This document shows, one piece after another, positions 24,411 through 34,034 of a stretch of DNA of 64,000 nt. Where the stretch lies: assembly GCF_003363775.1 (NCBI RefSeq), contig NZ_CP031376.1:248001-312000 (forward strand), in the 5' to 3' direction. A program made the translations under genes and the position numbers. The stretch's first letter is position 1; every line of letters begins with the position of its first letter. The stretch comes from Spiroplasma alleghenense (GTDB taxonomy: Bacteria > Bacillota_I > Bacilli_A > Mycoplasmatales > Mycoplasmataceae). Below the pieces are notes generated by a model, which saw nothing but the letters and a program-made list of their open reading frames with translations, did not search any database and was not told where the DNA came from.

Positions 24411-24437
24411 AAAGGACCTAAATTAGGTCCTTTCTTT
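24411..24437 (+). terminator. Terminator after rpmE
   Basis: A 10-bp perfect stem AAAGGACCTA / TAGGTCCTTT with an AAT loop, followed by a T-rich run. Confidence 0.85.
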
Positions 24438-24485
24438 AATTTAAATGCAAAATCCAAGTTATAATAAGAATGAAGGTGGTTATCT

Positions 24486-26345
24486 ATGAGTATTAAATTT
24501 GAAAATGTTAAAGTTACGACAAAAAAACAAAAACAATGATACTTGAATTTTAAGGCTGACTCAGGCAAGGTAACCAGTTTTATTTGCGATGATCGTTTAA
24601 TTAAATCAGAGTTTAAAAATATTATGAAGGGTTTAGGTCACGTAAGTGCAGGAAGAACCCTAATTAATGGTAATGATATGATTAACTATAAGTTGAATCG
24701 TAACCAAATTTCTGACTTGACAAAAGATAGTTATATTGAAAGGATTATTCCGCCACGTTTAAATCTTTTTCTTTCCTTACTTTTCAATCGAGATTTTATT
24801 AGGGATAGTAGAACTAAAATAATAAAAGCGCGTTATGACTATTTGTCATATAAAACTTCAAAAAATAATCAAACCGACCTTAAAATGCGTCAAGAAATTC
24901 AAAAAATCATTACTATTTTTATTGAAAATTCTATTAAGGTTGAAAAAGAATTGCTGGAGATATTTTTTAAGCAAATTACAGATTTTAATAACCAAAGAGC
25001 TGACAGTAAGATTAGTCAAGTAAGTGGTAATTTATCAATATTACTAAAAAGATTCAACCTATTAAAAGAATTAAACGCCAATAAGGAGCTTTACCTGACA
25101 TTTATGCAATCTTTGTGGGATAAAGTTTACGCCTTTATTGAATTGAGATATTCTTGTAACTGTGAATACAATAGCGGTAAAATTAAGAAAAAAGTTTCAA
25201 GAAAACTCCGCTTTTATGAGCACGAATGAATTGTAAAAGAACAACTAAAGTTAATTGATTTAGAAGTAACCCAATTAAAATCTTCAATTCAACATAATAA
25301 AATTGAAATAAAAAATTTGGCCAGAAAAATAAATAAAATTTTAAATGGTTATAAAAAGCTTGATGGGCAGGTTGGAATTCAATTAGTTGCAGACTTAAAA
25401 GTTTGAAATAACCTATCAGCTGATCAAAGATTTGAGTTTCGTCGTAAACAAGAAAACCTATTTTTTAAAATACTGCTAGATGAATCTAATATTATCAAGG
25501 GTAAAATTGTTGAAATTATTCATGATTACCATGAATTAGTTTTAAATAATCAAACCGAACAAGGAGATAAAGCAAACTTTAAATCAATTTGTAAAATTAA
25601 AAGATCACAAGTTCCTAGTCTTTATTCGCTTTCTCACTCATGAACAGAAGATGTTTTAAACAAATTGGAAATCAAATTTGACTGGTTTATTAGTTCGTTT
25701 AAGATTAGTTCTTTAGCCCAAATCTATTTGCAAATTTTAAGAGCTATCCACTTAAAGAAAAAGAATATTATTATTGATAATAAATTTCATTTGCTTACTA
25801 AAAATGATGCAAATTTGTTAACAAATACCATTAAGAGAATGAATGCTTTCTTCCCAAAGATATCGATTATAATTTTGGAAAATAATTTTAAGAATCTAAT
25901 TAATCTTAAAGATGAATTTTATCTTATAAATGAAAATGACCTAACTAAAATTGTTTTAGAAGATGAATTTAATAATCCCGAAAGCCAATATTTATCAGAA
26001 TTTGATGAAAAGTATTTCAAAATTCCTGCTACCTTACAAAAAAACAATTTAAATATTGTTGACCAAAGTATGAAATTATCAAAAAAATATTCAGATCAAG
26101 AATTTAATAAAATTAATATCAATCCATTTCAAGTATTATTATTAGAAGATAACAAGGCTAAAAATTTTGTATCCTTTATTGCAAAAATAAAAAATGTTTC
26201 AGAATTTATCGATTCAAACCTTTATGTTGCCGAGATTAGCCCTAATGTTTCAACTTATTTTTACCAGAAAGAAAAGATTAATGAAAATAAATCTGTGAAA
26301 ATAGCAATTCCTGAATCTGCAGTTATTTTACCTAAGGAGAACTAA
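24486..26345 (+). CDS. Degenerate ABC-transporter ATPase-like protein
   Basis: This 619-aa protein looks like an ABC ATPase whose catalytic motifs have decayed. Residues ~1-70 keep the opening of a UgpC/MalK-type subunit ('IKFENVKVTTKK', a 'GRTLINGNDMINYK' strand pair), but the Walker A position reads 'FICDDRLIKSEF' with no GxxGxGK. A long helical insert (~100-400) follows, as in the elongated mycoplasma UgpC-like ATPases. At ~405-480 'SSLAQIYLQILRAI', 'KKNIIIDNKFHLL' and 'ISIIILENNF' sit where the signature, Walker B and H-loop should be, without catalytic residues. The end (~545-615) resembles a TOBE fold ('LYVAEISPN', 'VKIAIPESAVIL'). The frame is intact, so it is probably expressed in a non-catalytic role. 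The assignment rests on motif shape only. Confidence 0.6.
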
Positions 26346-27290
26346 ATGAGAGAAAATTATAAGATTTTAGAAGAGAAAATAAAAAAATTTAGAACCATAA
26401 TTATTGCAAAACACGTTCATCCAGATTTTGATGCAATCGGAAGTGCCTTTGGTTTAAAATCAATTATAGAAGATAACTTCGAATCAAAAGAAGTATTTGT
26501 AGTTGGTTCAACAATTGATGGTGGTCTTTATGAAAATCCAAAATTGAATGACCAATTAATCAGCGAATCACTACTGATAACTTGTGATACCGCTAATCGA
26601 GAAAGAATTGATTTTGATTCATTTGATAGTGTAAAAGAAGTATTTAAAATCGATCATCATGTTGATGGTGATGATTTTGCCAGCAACGAATTAATTGATA
26701 AAACAGCAATTGCTTGTTGCCAAATGATTACAATTTGAGCTAATTCGTTAGATTTAATTATTTCCCCAATTGCTGCAAATCACTTATTTAAAGGAATAAT
26801 AACTGATTCAAATAGATTTATGTATGAAAATACGAACGCTCAAACTTTTGAAGCTGCAGGTATTTTGATTAATGCCGGGGCAAAATTTACAGAAATTTAC
26901 GATAGTCTTTATATTAGAAATTGAAAAGTTCAAAAGTGAATAAATTATTGCTTTGCAAAAGCAGAGTTAAAAAATGATATTGCTTATATCAAAGTTTTAA
27001 GAAAAGAATATATTGATTTGGGTCTTTCCTTGGAGGAAGTTAAATCTTGCTTAGGGAGTATTTGTGGTATCCAAGAAGTTAAGATTTCTATTTTAGCAAT
27101 TGAAGTTGAAAATGATATCAAACTTTCTCTTAGAAGTTCAATTTTTTCGGTTAACCAGATAGCAAAAAAATTTAATGGTGGAGGTCACCGTTTGGCAGCA
27201 GCATGTAAAATAAAATCTTGAGAAGAATTTGAAGAGGTTCTTCAAGAAGCACAAAAAATTATTAAAAGTGAGGAAAAAAATGTTAAATAA
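26346..27290 (+). CDS. DHH/DHHA1 phosphoesterase (NrnA/pAp-phosphatase type)
   Basis: The 314-aa protein has the DHH motifs in order: 'HVHPDFDAIGSA' (~25-36), 'TCDTANRERID' (~78-88), 'FKIDHHVDGDDF' (~102-113) and the DHHA1 'NGGGHRLAAAC' (~278-288). Proteins of this layout degrade short oligoribonucleotides or dephosphorylate pAp in Firmicutes and mollicutes. The family usually has HxDxDAxGS at the first motif, matched here apart from a P. ATG is 1 bp after the upstream stop region and AAGGAGA lies inside the upstream gene, so the two are co-translated. The tail overlaps tdk by 11 bp. Confidence 0.9.
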
Positions 27291-27879
27291 AAATTTACAA
27301 AAAAAAGTCGGATGAATTGAATTAATAACTGGATGTATGTTTGCGGGTAAAACCGAAGAGTTCATTCGTCGTTTACGCCGTCATAGTTATGCTAAAAGAA
27401 ATGTTATAGCTTTTAAACCAATTATGGATGATCGATATTCAGTTGATAAAATTTCGTCTCACTCCGGAACCCAATTGGAGTCATACCCTGTTAAGAATAG
27501 TTTGGAAATTATCAAGAAAATAAATGAGCTAGATAAGACTAAAAAAATTGATGTAATTGGAATTGATGAAATTCAATTTTTTGACGAAGGTGTAGTTAAT
27601 TTAGTGCAAGAATTTGCAGACAAGGGTATAATAGTTATTGTTAATGGATTGGATAAAGATTTTAAGTGCGAACCATTTAAAAATGTAGATCAATTACTGG
27701 TTCAAGCGGAGTTTGTTGATAAATTATTAGCTATATGCCACAGTTGTGGTTCGAATGCAAATAGAACTCAAAGAATAGTTAATGGTAAACCAGCGGCAGC
27801 GAATGAACCTATTATTTTAGTTTCAGGTGAGGAACAATATGAAGCTCGTTGTCGTCACTGTTACATTAGACCAAAATAA
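27280..27879 (+). CDS. tdk: Thymidine kinase
   Basis: Tdk phosphorylates thymidine, part of nucleoside salvage. The 199-aa type II enzyme has the P-loop 'GCMFAGKTEE' (~18-27), 'DEIQFFDEGVV' (~92-102, catalytic Glu region), lid-type 'GLDKDFKCEPF' and two zinc pairs 'CHSCG' (~150) and 'CRHC' (~192). GAGGA lies 6 nt before ATG, inside the DHH gene, with which it overlaps. Ten bp later prfA begins; tdk-prfA adjacency is common in Firmicutes. Confidence 0.95.
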
Positions 27880-27888
27880 GGAGAAAAT

Positions 27889-28971
27889 ATGAATAGTAAG
27901 ACACTAGAAGCATTACAAGTAATGCAGAAACGAATGCAGCAAATTGATGCTGATTTACAAAATGAAGATATCCTAAGAGATATTAAAAAAATTACAGAAC
28001 TTAACAAAGAACGTTCAAACCTCGAGGAACCTGTAGAATTATTAAAAAAATTCGAAGCAAATATTAACAACATTAAAGAGGCTCGCGAAGTTTTAGAAAA
28101 TGAAAAAGATCCTGAATTAAGAGAAATGGCAAAAGCTATTTTAGAAGAAGAAGAGGTAAAAACTCCTGGAATAGAATCGGAAATTGATTTAATTTTAATG
28201 CCAAAAGATCCAAATGATGATAAAAATGTAATTGTAGAAATCCGTGGAGCTGCTGGTGGAGATGAAGCCAACATATTTGCCGGGGATTTATTCAAAATGT
28301 ACACAAAGTACTGCGAAAAAAATAATTGAAAAATTGACTTGCTTGACACTTCTCCATCAGAAGCGGGAGGATTCTCTCAAATTTCTTTCATGGTTAAAGG
28401 TAACAAAGTATTTTCAAAATTAAAATTTGAATCAGGAAGCCATAGAGTTCAAAGGGTACCGAAAACTGAATCAAAGGGAAGAATTCAAACTTCTACTGCA
28501 ACGGTTGTTGTCTTGCCCGAGGTAAGTGATATTGAGGTTGAAATTAAACCATCAGATCTTAGAATTGATACTTATCGTTCTGGGGGAGCTGGAGGGCAAC
28601 ACGTTAATACAACTGATTCAGCTGTAAGAATTACTCATATACCAACAGGGGTTGTTGCATCTTCTCAAGACGGAAGAAGTCAACACGACAATAAAGACAT
28701 TGCAATGACAATGCTACGTGCAAGAATTTATGAAGCAGAATTAGAAAAACAAAATTCTGAAACTGCTGGAATGCGTAAAAGTGCAGTTGGTACTGGGGCT
28801 CGTAGTGAAAAAATTAGAACTTATAACTATGCCCAAAATCGAGTAACCGACCACCGAATTAATTTAACTCTTCAAAAATTGGATCAAGTTATGGAAGGCG
28901 CGATTGAAGAATTTATTTCAGAATTAATAAACAATGAGCAAAAAGAGAAAGTGGCTCAACACCTCCAATAG
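27889..28971 (+). CDS. prfA: Peptide chain release factor 1
   Basis: RF1 ends translation at UAA and UAG. The 360-aa product has the codon-reading region '[20 protein letters not shown]' with a P-x-T tripeptide (PKT, ~195), and the catalytic '[10 protein letters not shown]' (GGQ, ~233). The absence of RF2 in UGA-Trp mollicutes makes this the only class-I release factor expected. One TGA is Trp. AAGGAGA lies 5 nt before ATG. The prmC start directly follows its stop codon, and PrmC methylates the GGQ glutamine of this protein, so the pairing is functional. Confidence 0.96.
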
Positions 28972-29820
28972 ATGTTAATCAGTGAATTTGCAAAAAATAA
29001 GGACATTGATTTTAAAAATAAAGATGAAATCAAAGCTTTTAATCAGATTGCCTCTCGAATATTAAATTTTCAAGCAAAAGATTTAATAACAAAATGAGAT
29101 TATGAACTTTCAAAAAAAGAAGTTACTAATTTTTCAAAATACTGACATCGTTTTCTTCAAGGAATGCCGCTAGCTTATATAACAAATACTAGTTATTTTT
29201 ACAATAGTGATATTTATGTAGATAAAAGAGTCTTGATTCCGAGATTGGAGACCGAACTTTTAGTAGAGGAAGCCATTAATTTCAGCAAAATCCATTTCAG
29301 CAAAGAAATTCCAATTTTGGCAGACATTTGCAGCGGCAGTGGAGCAATTGGTGTGAGTTTTTTGACCGAAATCGAAAATGCTTTTGTTTTTGCAAGTGAT
29401 ATATCAAAAAAAGCGCTGAAAGTAGCTAAAAAGAACTATGAAAGATTTGATAAAGAATCGTATTCAATTAATCATGGTGATTTTTTAAAACCCCTTATTA
29501 AATCTCAAATTAAAGCCAATATAATAATAATTAATCCCCCATATATTAGTAGAAATGATGTAAATATCAGCGAATCAACAATTAAATTCGAACCTCATCT
29601 TGCATTATTTTGCGAAGATGAAGGCATGTTTTTTTATAATCAATTTTTTAAATTATGAAAACAGGTAGTTAATTTGGAGAAGCCATTTATGATTGCTTTA
29701 GAATTCGGTTTTAATCAGAAGGAAAAAATTGAAACTTTGGCTAAAAAACACTTGAAAGATTTTAAATGAGAAATAAAAAAAGACTATTTTAAAAACTGGA
29801 GATATTTAATAATTAGTTAG
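28972..29820 (+). CDS. prmC: Release factor glutamine methyltransferase
   Basis: PrmC methylates the GGQ glutamine of release factors with SAM. The 282-aa product has the family layout: an N-terminal helical domain, 'RFLQGMPLAYI' (~58-68), 'VLIPRLETELLVEEA' (~87-101), SAM loop 'ADICSGSGAIGVS' (~118-130) and the catalytic 'INPPYIS' (~189-195). The usual 'DxGTGSG' is 'DICSGSG' here, a normal variant. ATG immediately follows the prfA stop. Four TGA codons are Trp. Confidence 0.93.
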
Positions 29821-29830
29821 GAGTGATAAG

Positions 29831-31306
29831 ATGGAAAAAATTGATTTGGAAAATATAACTCCAAGGAAAAGTTATTTCAGCATTATCACTCTTATTATTT
29901 TTTTCTCAGTAATAATTTCAGTTCCTTCAATTGTTTTTATTTATATCACATATGCCAACATAAACTTAAAGCTATATACTGAAAGTTATGATTTAATTAA
30001 ACCAATTATTTCACCAAGATTATTAAATCCTGATAAAATTTTTATTTTTCAATGAATAGGATTTTCTTGCTTTTCATTCTTCTTAATAATGATGTTATTT
30101 GTTGGAGTTTTATTTAATAACCGAAAAATATCTGTTAATAAAAAAATCGTTTATATTTCTTTTATACTTTTAATGTTGATAGCATGAATTTCTTTTATTA
30201 GTGTTGCTCAAAATGAATATGCCAATTTTCAACTTTTTTTTAAATATCAGAATCTAACAAATTATTATGAAAATAGCAATTATCCTGAAGATAATCGAGA
30301 AGCATGAATTGCCATGGAAAATATTAAAAAACAATTTACAATCAACTATGATAATAATTATATATTTGGATGACTTTCAAATAACAATGTTTGATGAATG
30401 CTATTTGCTCAACTCTCAGTTGCAATTATTTCATTTATTACTTTGCAAGATCACTTGTTTAAAAAGACAGATATTGAAGAAAACATTGATAGAATAATTA
30501 AGATAAATATTAAAAAAAGCGAATTTGGAGATTCATTTATCAAAAAAATATATAATCGTTTATTTGTAGTAACTGAGAAAAATATTTCCTTGTTAATGAT
30601 TATTTCTTCGACTCTGTTAATTTTGCCACAGTTAATTTACACAATCGCAATCTCTTCGGGAGAAAGTGCGGTTTCTAGTTTTGCAAATTGAAATTACTTA
30701 GTTCCCAAAATAGTTACTGACGACCAAAATTTTCAAGAATATATTAAGTTAGCTGAAAATCAGCCGTTCTCATTTTTTACCCTAATTCAGTTACCGGTAA
30801 TTGCGGTTGGCCTAACAATGTCGACAATGATAATTTTTATAGCAATTTATTTTAAAAATGACAAATATACTGATGGTCTCTACTTGGCGCAATTTGTAAT
30901 CTTTATTGGGGAATTATTTTTCACAATAATTGTTACAGTGATTTCAAAATATCAATTACAGCATCTAGAAAACATTTGAAACCAAGATTCAGGAATCAAA
31001 AAAAGCTTTTTAGATTTGTACAATAGTTTTCAAAAATCAGAAACATTAGAAGGTGATCATAAAATTTTTTATAACAACTTTTTTAACTTAGTCTTTGGTA
31101 AAGATGCCATCTTTAGAATACTATTTATTGATTTAAAATCAGATTCACCAAAAATAAATAGCTTATGACTAAGCTCTAGTCAATACATTGCTGAATCAAT
31201 AATTTCATTTTCATTTGCAGTTGTTGCAACAGCGGTTATTGGTAATAAGATGCATTTAATCCGTAAAGAAAAAAATAAATTATTACAAGAACACGGGACC
31301 GAATAG
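29831..31306 (+). CDS. Polytopic membrane protein, unknown
   Basis: The 491-aa protein has about eight hydrophobic segments (roughly residues 18-40, 75-98, 105-122, 190-208, 250-275, 315-345, 355-378 and 455-472). A short acidic N-terminus and a basic C-terminal tail ('NKMHLIRKEKNKL') suggest both ends are inside the cell. Charged loops lie between segments 4-5 and 7-8. I recognise no transporter signature. ATG is 10 bp after prmC with TAGGAGTG before it, so it may be co-transcribed with prfA-prmC. Its end overlaps a terminator-like hairpin. Many TGA codons are Trp, as is usual in membrane proteins of this code. Confidence 0.75.
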
Positions 31307-31317
31307 GTCTTTTTTTT
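31295..31317 (+). terminator. Terminator overlapping the membrane-protein stop
   Basis: A GGGACC / GGTCTT stem (with G-T pairs) around the stop codon, followed by a T8 run. Confidence 0.5.
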
Positions 31318-31346
31318 GTATAATATTAAGAGATTGAGGAATTTTT

Positions 31347-31853
31347 ATGAAAAAATCGGATATAAAGTTAGCAATTAATCTTTTGAAAGAAAATCAGGTA
31401 GTAATCATACCTACAGACACAATTTATGGTATTTCGGCTTTAGCAAGTGAAGAAAACCGAGTTAAAATAAATAAAATTAAAAAAAGCGACCTTAGCAAGC
31501 CTTTAATTACTTTAGTTAGTAGCATTAAACAAATTCCAGAGAGCGTAAAAATATCTCAGGAGCTAATTAATATTTTAAAATCAAAAGAACCCACAACTGT
31601 TATTATCCCTTTAACGAACTCTAAAAATACCTTAGCTGTAAGGCTGGTTAAAAAAAAATATTTGAAGAAAATAATCAAGAAGGTTGGACCGATATTTTCA
31701 ACAAGTGCTAATTTTTCAAAAAATGATTATGTTGAAGATAAAGAGATATTTGAGAGTTTAGGAATAAAAATTGAAAAGGTGTTTTATTCTAAAAAGCTTA
31801 ATAATAGGCCCTCTACAATAATAAATTTTATAGATAAGTCTAAAAAAAGATAA
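31347..31853 (+). CDS. tsaC: TsaC/Sua5 (YrdC-fold) threonylcarbamoyl-AMP synthase
   Basis: This enzyme makes threonylcarbamoyl-adenylate, the first step to t6A37 in ANN-decoding tRNAs. The 168-aa product has the YrdC pattern: 'IIPTDTIYGISALAS' (~20-34), 'NKIKKSDLSKPL' (~46-57, the 'KxR..xxKP' area with the Arg missing), 'PTTVIIPL' (~81-88), 'LAVRL' and 'STSANFS' (~117-123, binding Ser/Asn). It lacks the C-terminal Sua5 domain, so it is the short TsaC type. GAGGA lies about 6 nt before ATG. Confidence 0.85.
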   Translation: MKKSDIKLAINLLKENQVVIIPTDTIYGISALASEENRVKINKIKKSDLSKPLITLVSSIKQIPESVKISQELINILKSKEPTTVIIPLTNSKNTLAVRLVKKKYLKKIIKKVGPIFSTSANFSKNDYVEDKEIFESLGIKIEKVFYSKKLNNRPSTIINFIDKSKKR

Positions 31854-31915
31854 AGTATATAATACCAAACATTACTACTCATTGCAACAATAATCGTTAA
31901 AAAACGACAAATATA

Positions 31916-31924
31916 TGTTATAAT
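31916..31924 (+). promoter_or_regulatory. Extended -10 promoter of the giant-protein operon
   Basis: TGTTATAAT is a perfect TGn extended -10, 27 nt before the first gene of the cluster. No good -35 box is needed or seen. Confidence 0.6.
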
Positions 31925-31951
31925 TATAAATGAAGTATGGAGGGTCTATCT

Positions 31952-33334
31952 ATGAATAATAAAACTAAAAAGGCCGCTTTAGAAAAGAATTACAAATACA
32001 ATCGTCCTGAAAACGAAGTTAAAAATTCAAAAAGTGGTTTTGATAAAAATAATAAAAATTCAGATAAAACTGCTCGTAATGGAGGTTTAAATTTGAAAAC
32101 AATTTCAATTGATGAGGTAATCGATTCTTTAAGAAGTGTTCACAACAAAAAACAATTTTTTGCACTATTGGGAAACCAAGAAGAAGTTGGCAATGAGATA
32201 TTTAACATTAAATCAGGAGCTGGATCGGTTAACATAATTAATATAGAGGCTAAAAAAGTTTATCTGTATAACGGACCTTTTTCTTTTTTCTTAAAACAAT
32301 TTATAAATCACATGCCTGTTGTAAAAATTGAAGATAAGAAAGTTCTTTGGGAAAGAATCTCGGTTTTACTATCAGCTTTAAACTATGGTAAGGGAGACGC
32401 TGACTTTTGTTACGATTTTGAAGAGAGCCTGGATTTTGATGACCCATTAGAGGCAATTAGACTTGAATTTAACGAGGTATTTGAGGCCTATGCTTATCGT
32501 GAACCACTAGTAATTTTAATTCGCGATTTCAGAGGATTGGAATTTGAAGATGTTAATTCAATGGTTTCTTTTGTAACAACAATTTTTAGCCGCGTACCAA
32601 ACATAAAAGTATTGATCGAAATTAACCCTAATTTAATCACAGCTCACTATCAAAATTACATAAGTGATTATATTCAAAATTGATATACACTTTTTGACGG
32701 TTTAATTGACTGCCGCAATATTTTGGAGCCAGCAGAATTTGATAATAATGAAACTATTTTCTTTGAACAATTTGATGACTTCATTGAAAAAACTCAACCA
32801 ATGAAATTAGAAGAAGAAAAAGTTAGAGAGCCAGTCTTGGCTGTTTGTCCTCCAAAACCAGATTGAAAAGAAGATGAAATTGCAAAAGAAATTGCAGATC
32901 AATTGGTCCAAGAAACTGTTGAACTACCTAAGAAAAGTCCTAAAATCGAAAAAATATTGAATGTGAAAATACCTGACTTTAGCGTCGAAAATACTATAGA
33001 GATTCCTTCAGAAAGTATGGAGAGATTTGAGGAATTAAAAGCCCTAGAATCTGTTAGAAACAAAAAGCAAAATATCAAAAATAATCAAGCAGAAGAAGAA
33101 ACAAAAACTATTAGCAAATTGAATCTAGGACCTCTATTTGGGGACTACACCATGGAAATGGATGACGAAGAAGAATTACCGGTTATAAAAGAACCAAAAA
33201 TTGCCCGTTCATCATTCCTGCGACGTAGTGACGGAGTTGAGCAAACTATATTTGACCCTGAAATTTTAATGGACTCAGTAAACACAGACAATGGTCGTGC
33301 GGGATTTCAAAATCCTTTTAAAAACAAAAAATAA
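31952..33334 (+). CDS. 460-aa protein with degenerate P-loop look
   Basis: First gene of the giant-protein cluster. The ATG at 31952 is preferred because GGAGGG (31939-31944) lies 7 nt upstream; an in-frame ATG at 31937 overlaps that site. Residues 1-45 are basic and Asn/Lys-rich. At ~67-82 'FFALLGNQEEVGNEIF' resembles the strand-loop-helix of a P-loop without its GK[ST], and at ~184-199 'PLVILIRDFRGLEFED' resembles a Walker B strand of AAA/STAND ATPases. From ~270 it becomes acidic and low-complexity, ending 'FQNPFKNKK'. No signal peptide or membrane helix is present. I do not recognise the family; a non-catalytic ATPase-like adaptor is inference. Confidence 0.65.
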
Positions 33335-33372
33335 AAGTAACGTTAAATTATCATTAGAAAGGTAAGATTTAT

Positions 33373-34002
33373 ATGTTTGTAGCTGTAGCGGTGATTTCAT
33401 GAGTAATTGTATTTATTGCATCTATAATTTTCATTGTTGGTGGAATTGTTATTTTGATATCCGGAAATCTTGAAGAAGGAAATTTCTTAGAATCTTGAAA
33501 AAACTTTTTATATAATCAGGTACTTGGAGTCAAAGCTTTAGATCCTGGAACAGACCCGGCATGAGGATATGAATTTTTCAACTTTATCTTACCAATTCTT
33601 TATGTAGTATTTGGGGCAGTTTTGATTAGCATTTGCATAATAGAATTTGTTAGAATTAAAAAACGCCAAAAAATATCATTACCTTTTATTAAGGTTTTAA
33701 TAATACTTGTAATTATTGTTTGTTTCATTTTTGGAAACCTATTTGCAATTGTATCAGCAATTTTATTAATAGTTGCTCTTGTGATGATGGAGATAATTTT
33801 ATTTGATGTAGAAGCAATTAATAACTATTCAGAAGAACGAAATTTAATGATTATATACAAAGAAGAGAAGAAGTTTGAAAAAGAAGTTAACAAAGAGGGG
33901 CGTCGAAGCTGGAAAAAACGTTTCGGTACTTGAGATTCTAAAAAAGAAATGGGAACTAACAAATACAAAAAAACTTATTTCGAAGATGAAAAAGAATGAT
34001 AA
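33373..34002 (+). CDS. Four-helix membrane protein of the giant-protein cluster
   Basis: The 209-aa protein lies between the 460-aa protein and the giant. Hydrophobic segments are at about 3-30, 66-92, 98-118 and 119-140, followed by a charged cytoplasmic tail (~145-209) rich in Lys and Glu and ending 'FEDEKEW'. Five or more TGA codons are Trp, including the last residue. AAAGG lies about 10 nt before ATG. No family is recognised. Its place directly before the giant gene (32 bp gap) suggests it anchors or partners that protein at the membrane. Confidence 0.7.
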
Positions 34003-34034
34003 TTTCGATTTTTGTAAGAAAGGAATGCTAGAAA

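Noticed and set aside
31937-31939. Alternative ATG start for the 460-aa protein
   Set aside because: The ATGGAGGG there contains the ribosome binding site for the ATG at 31952, 7 nt further on.
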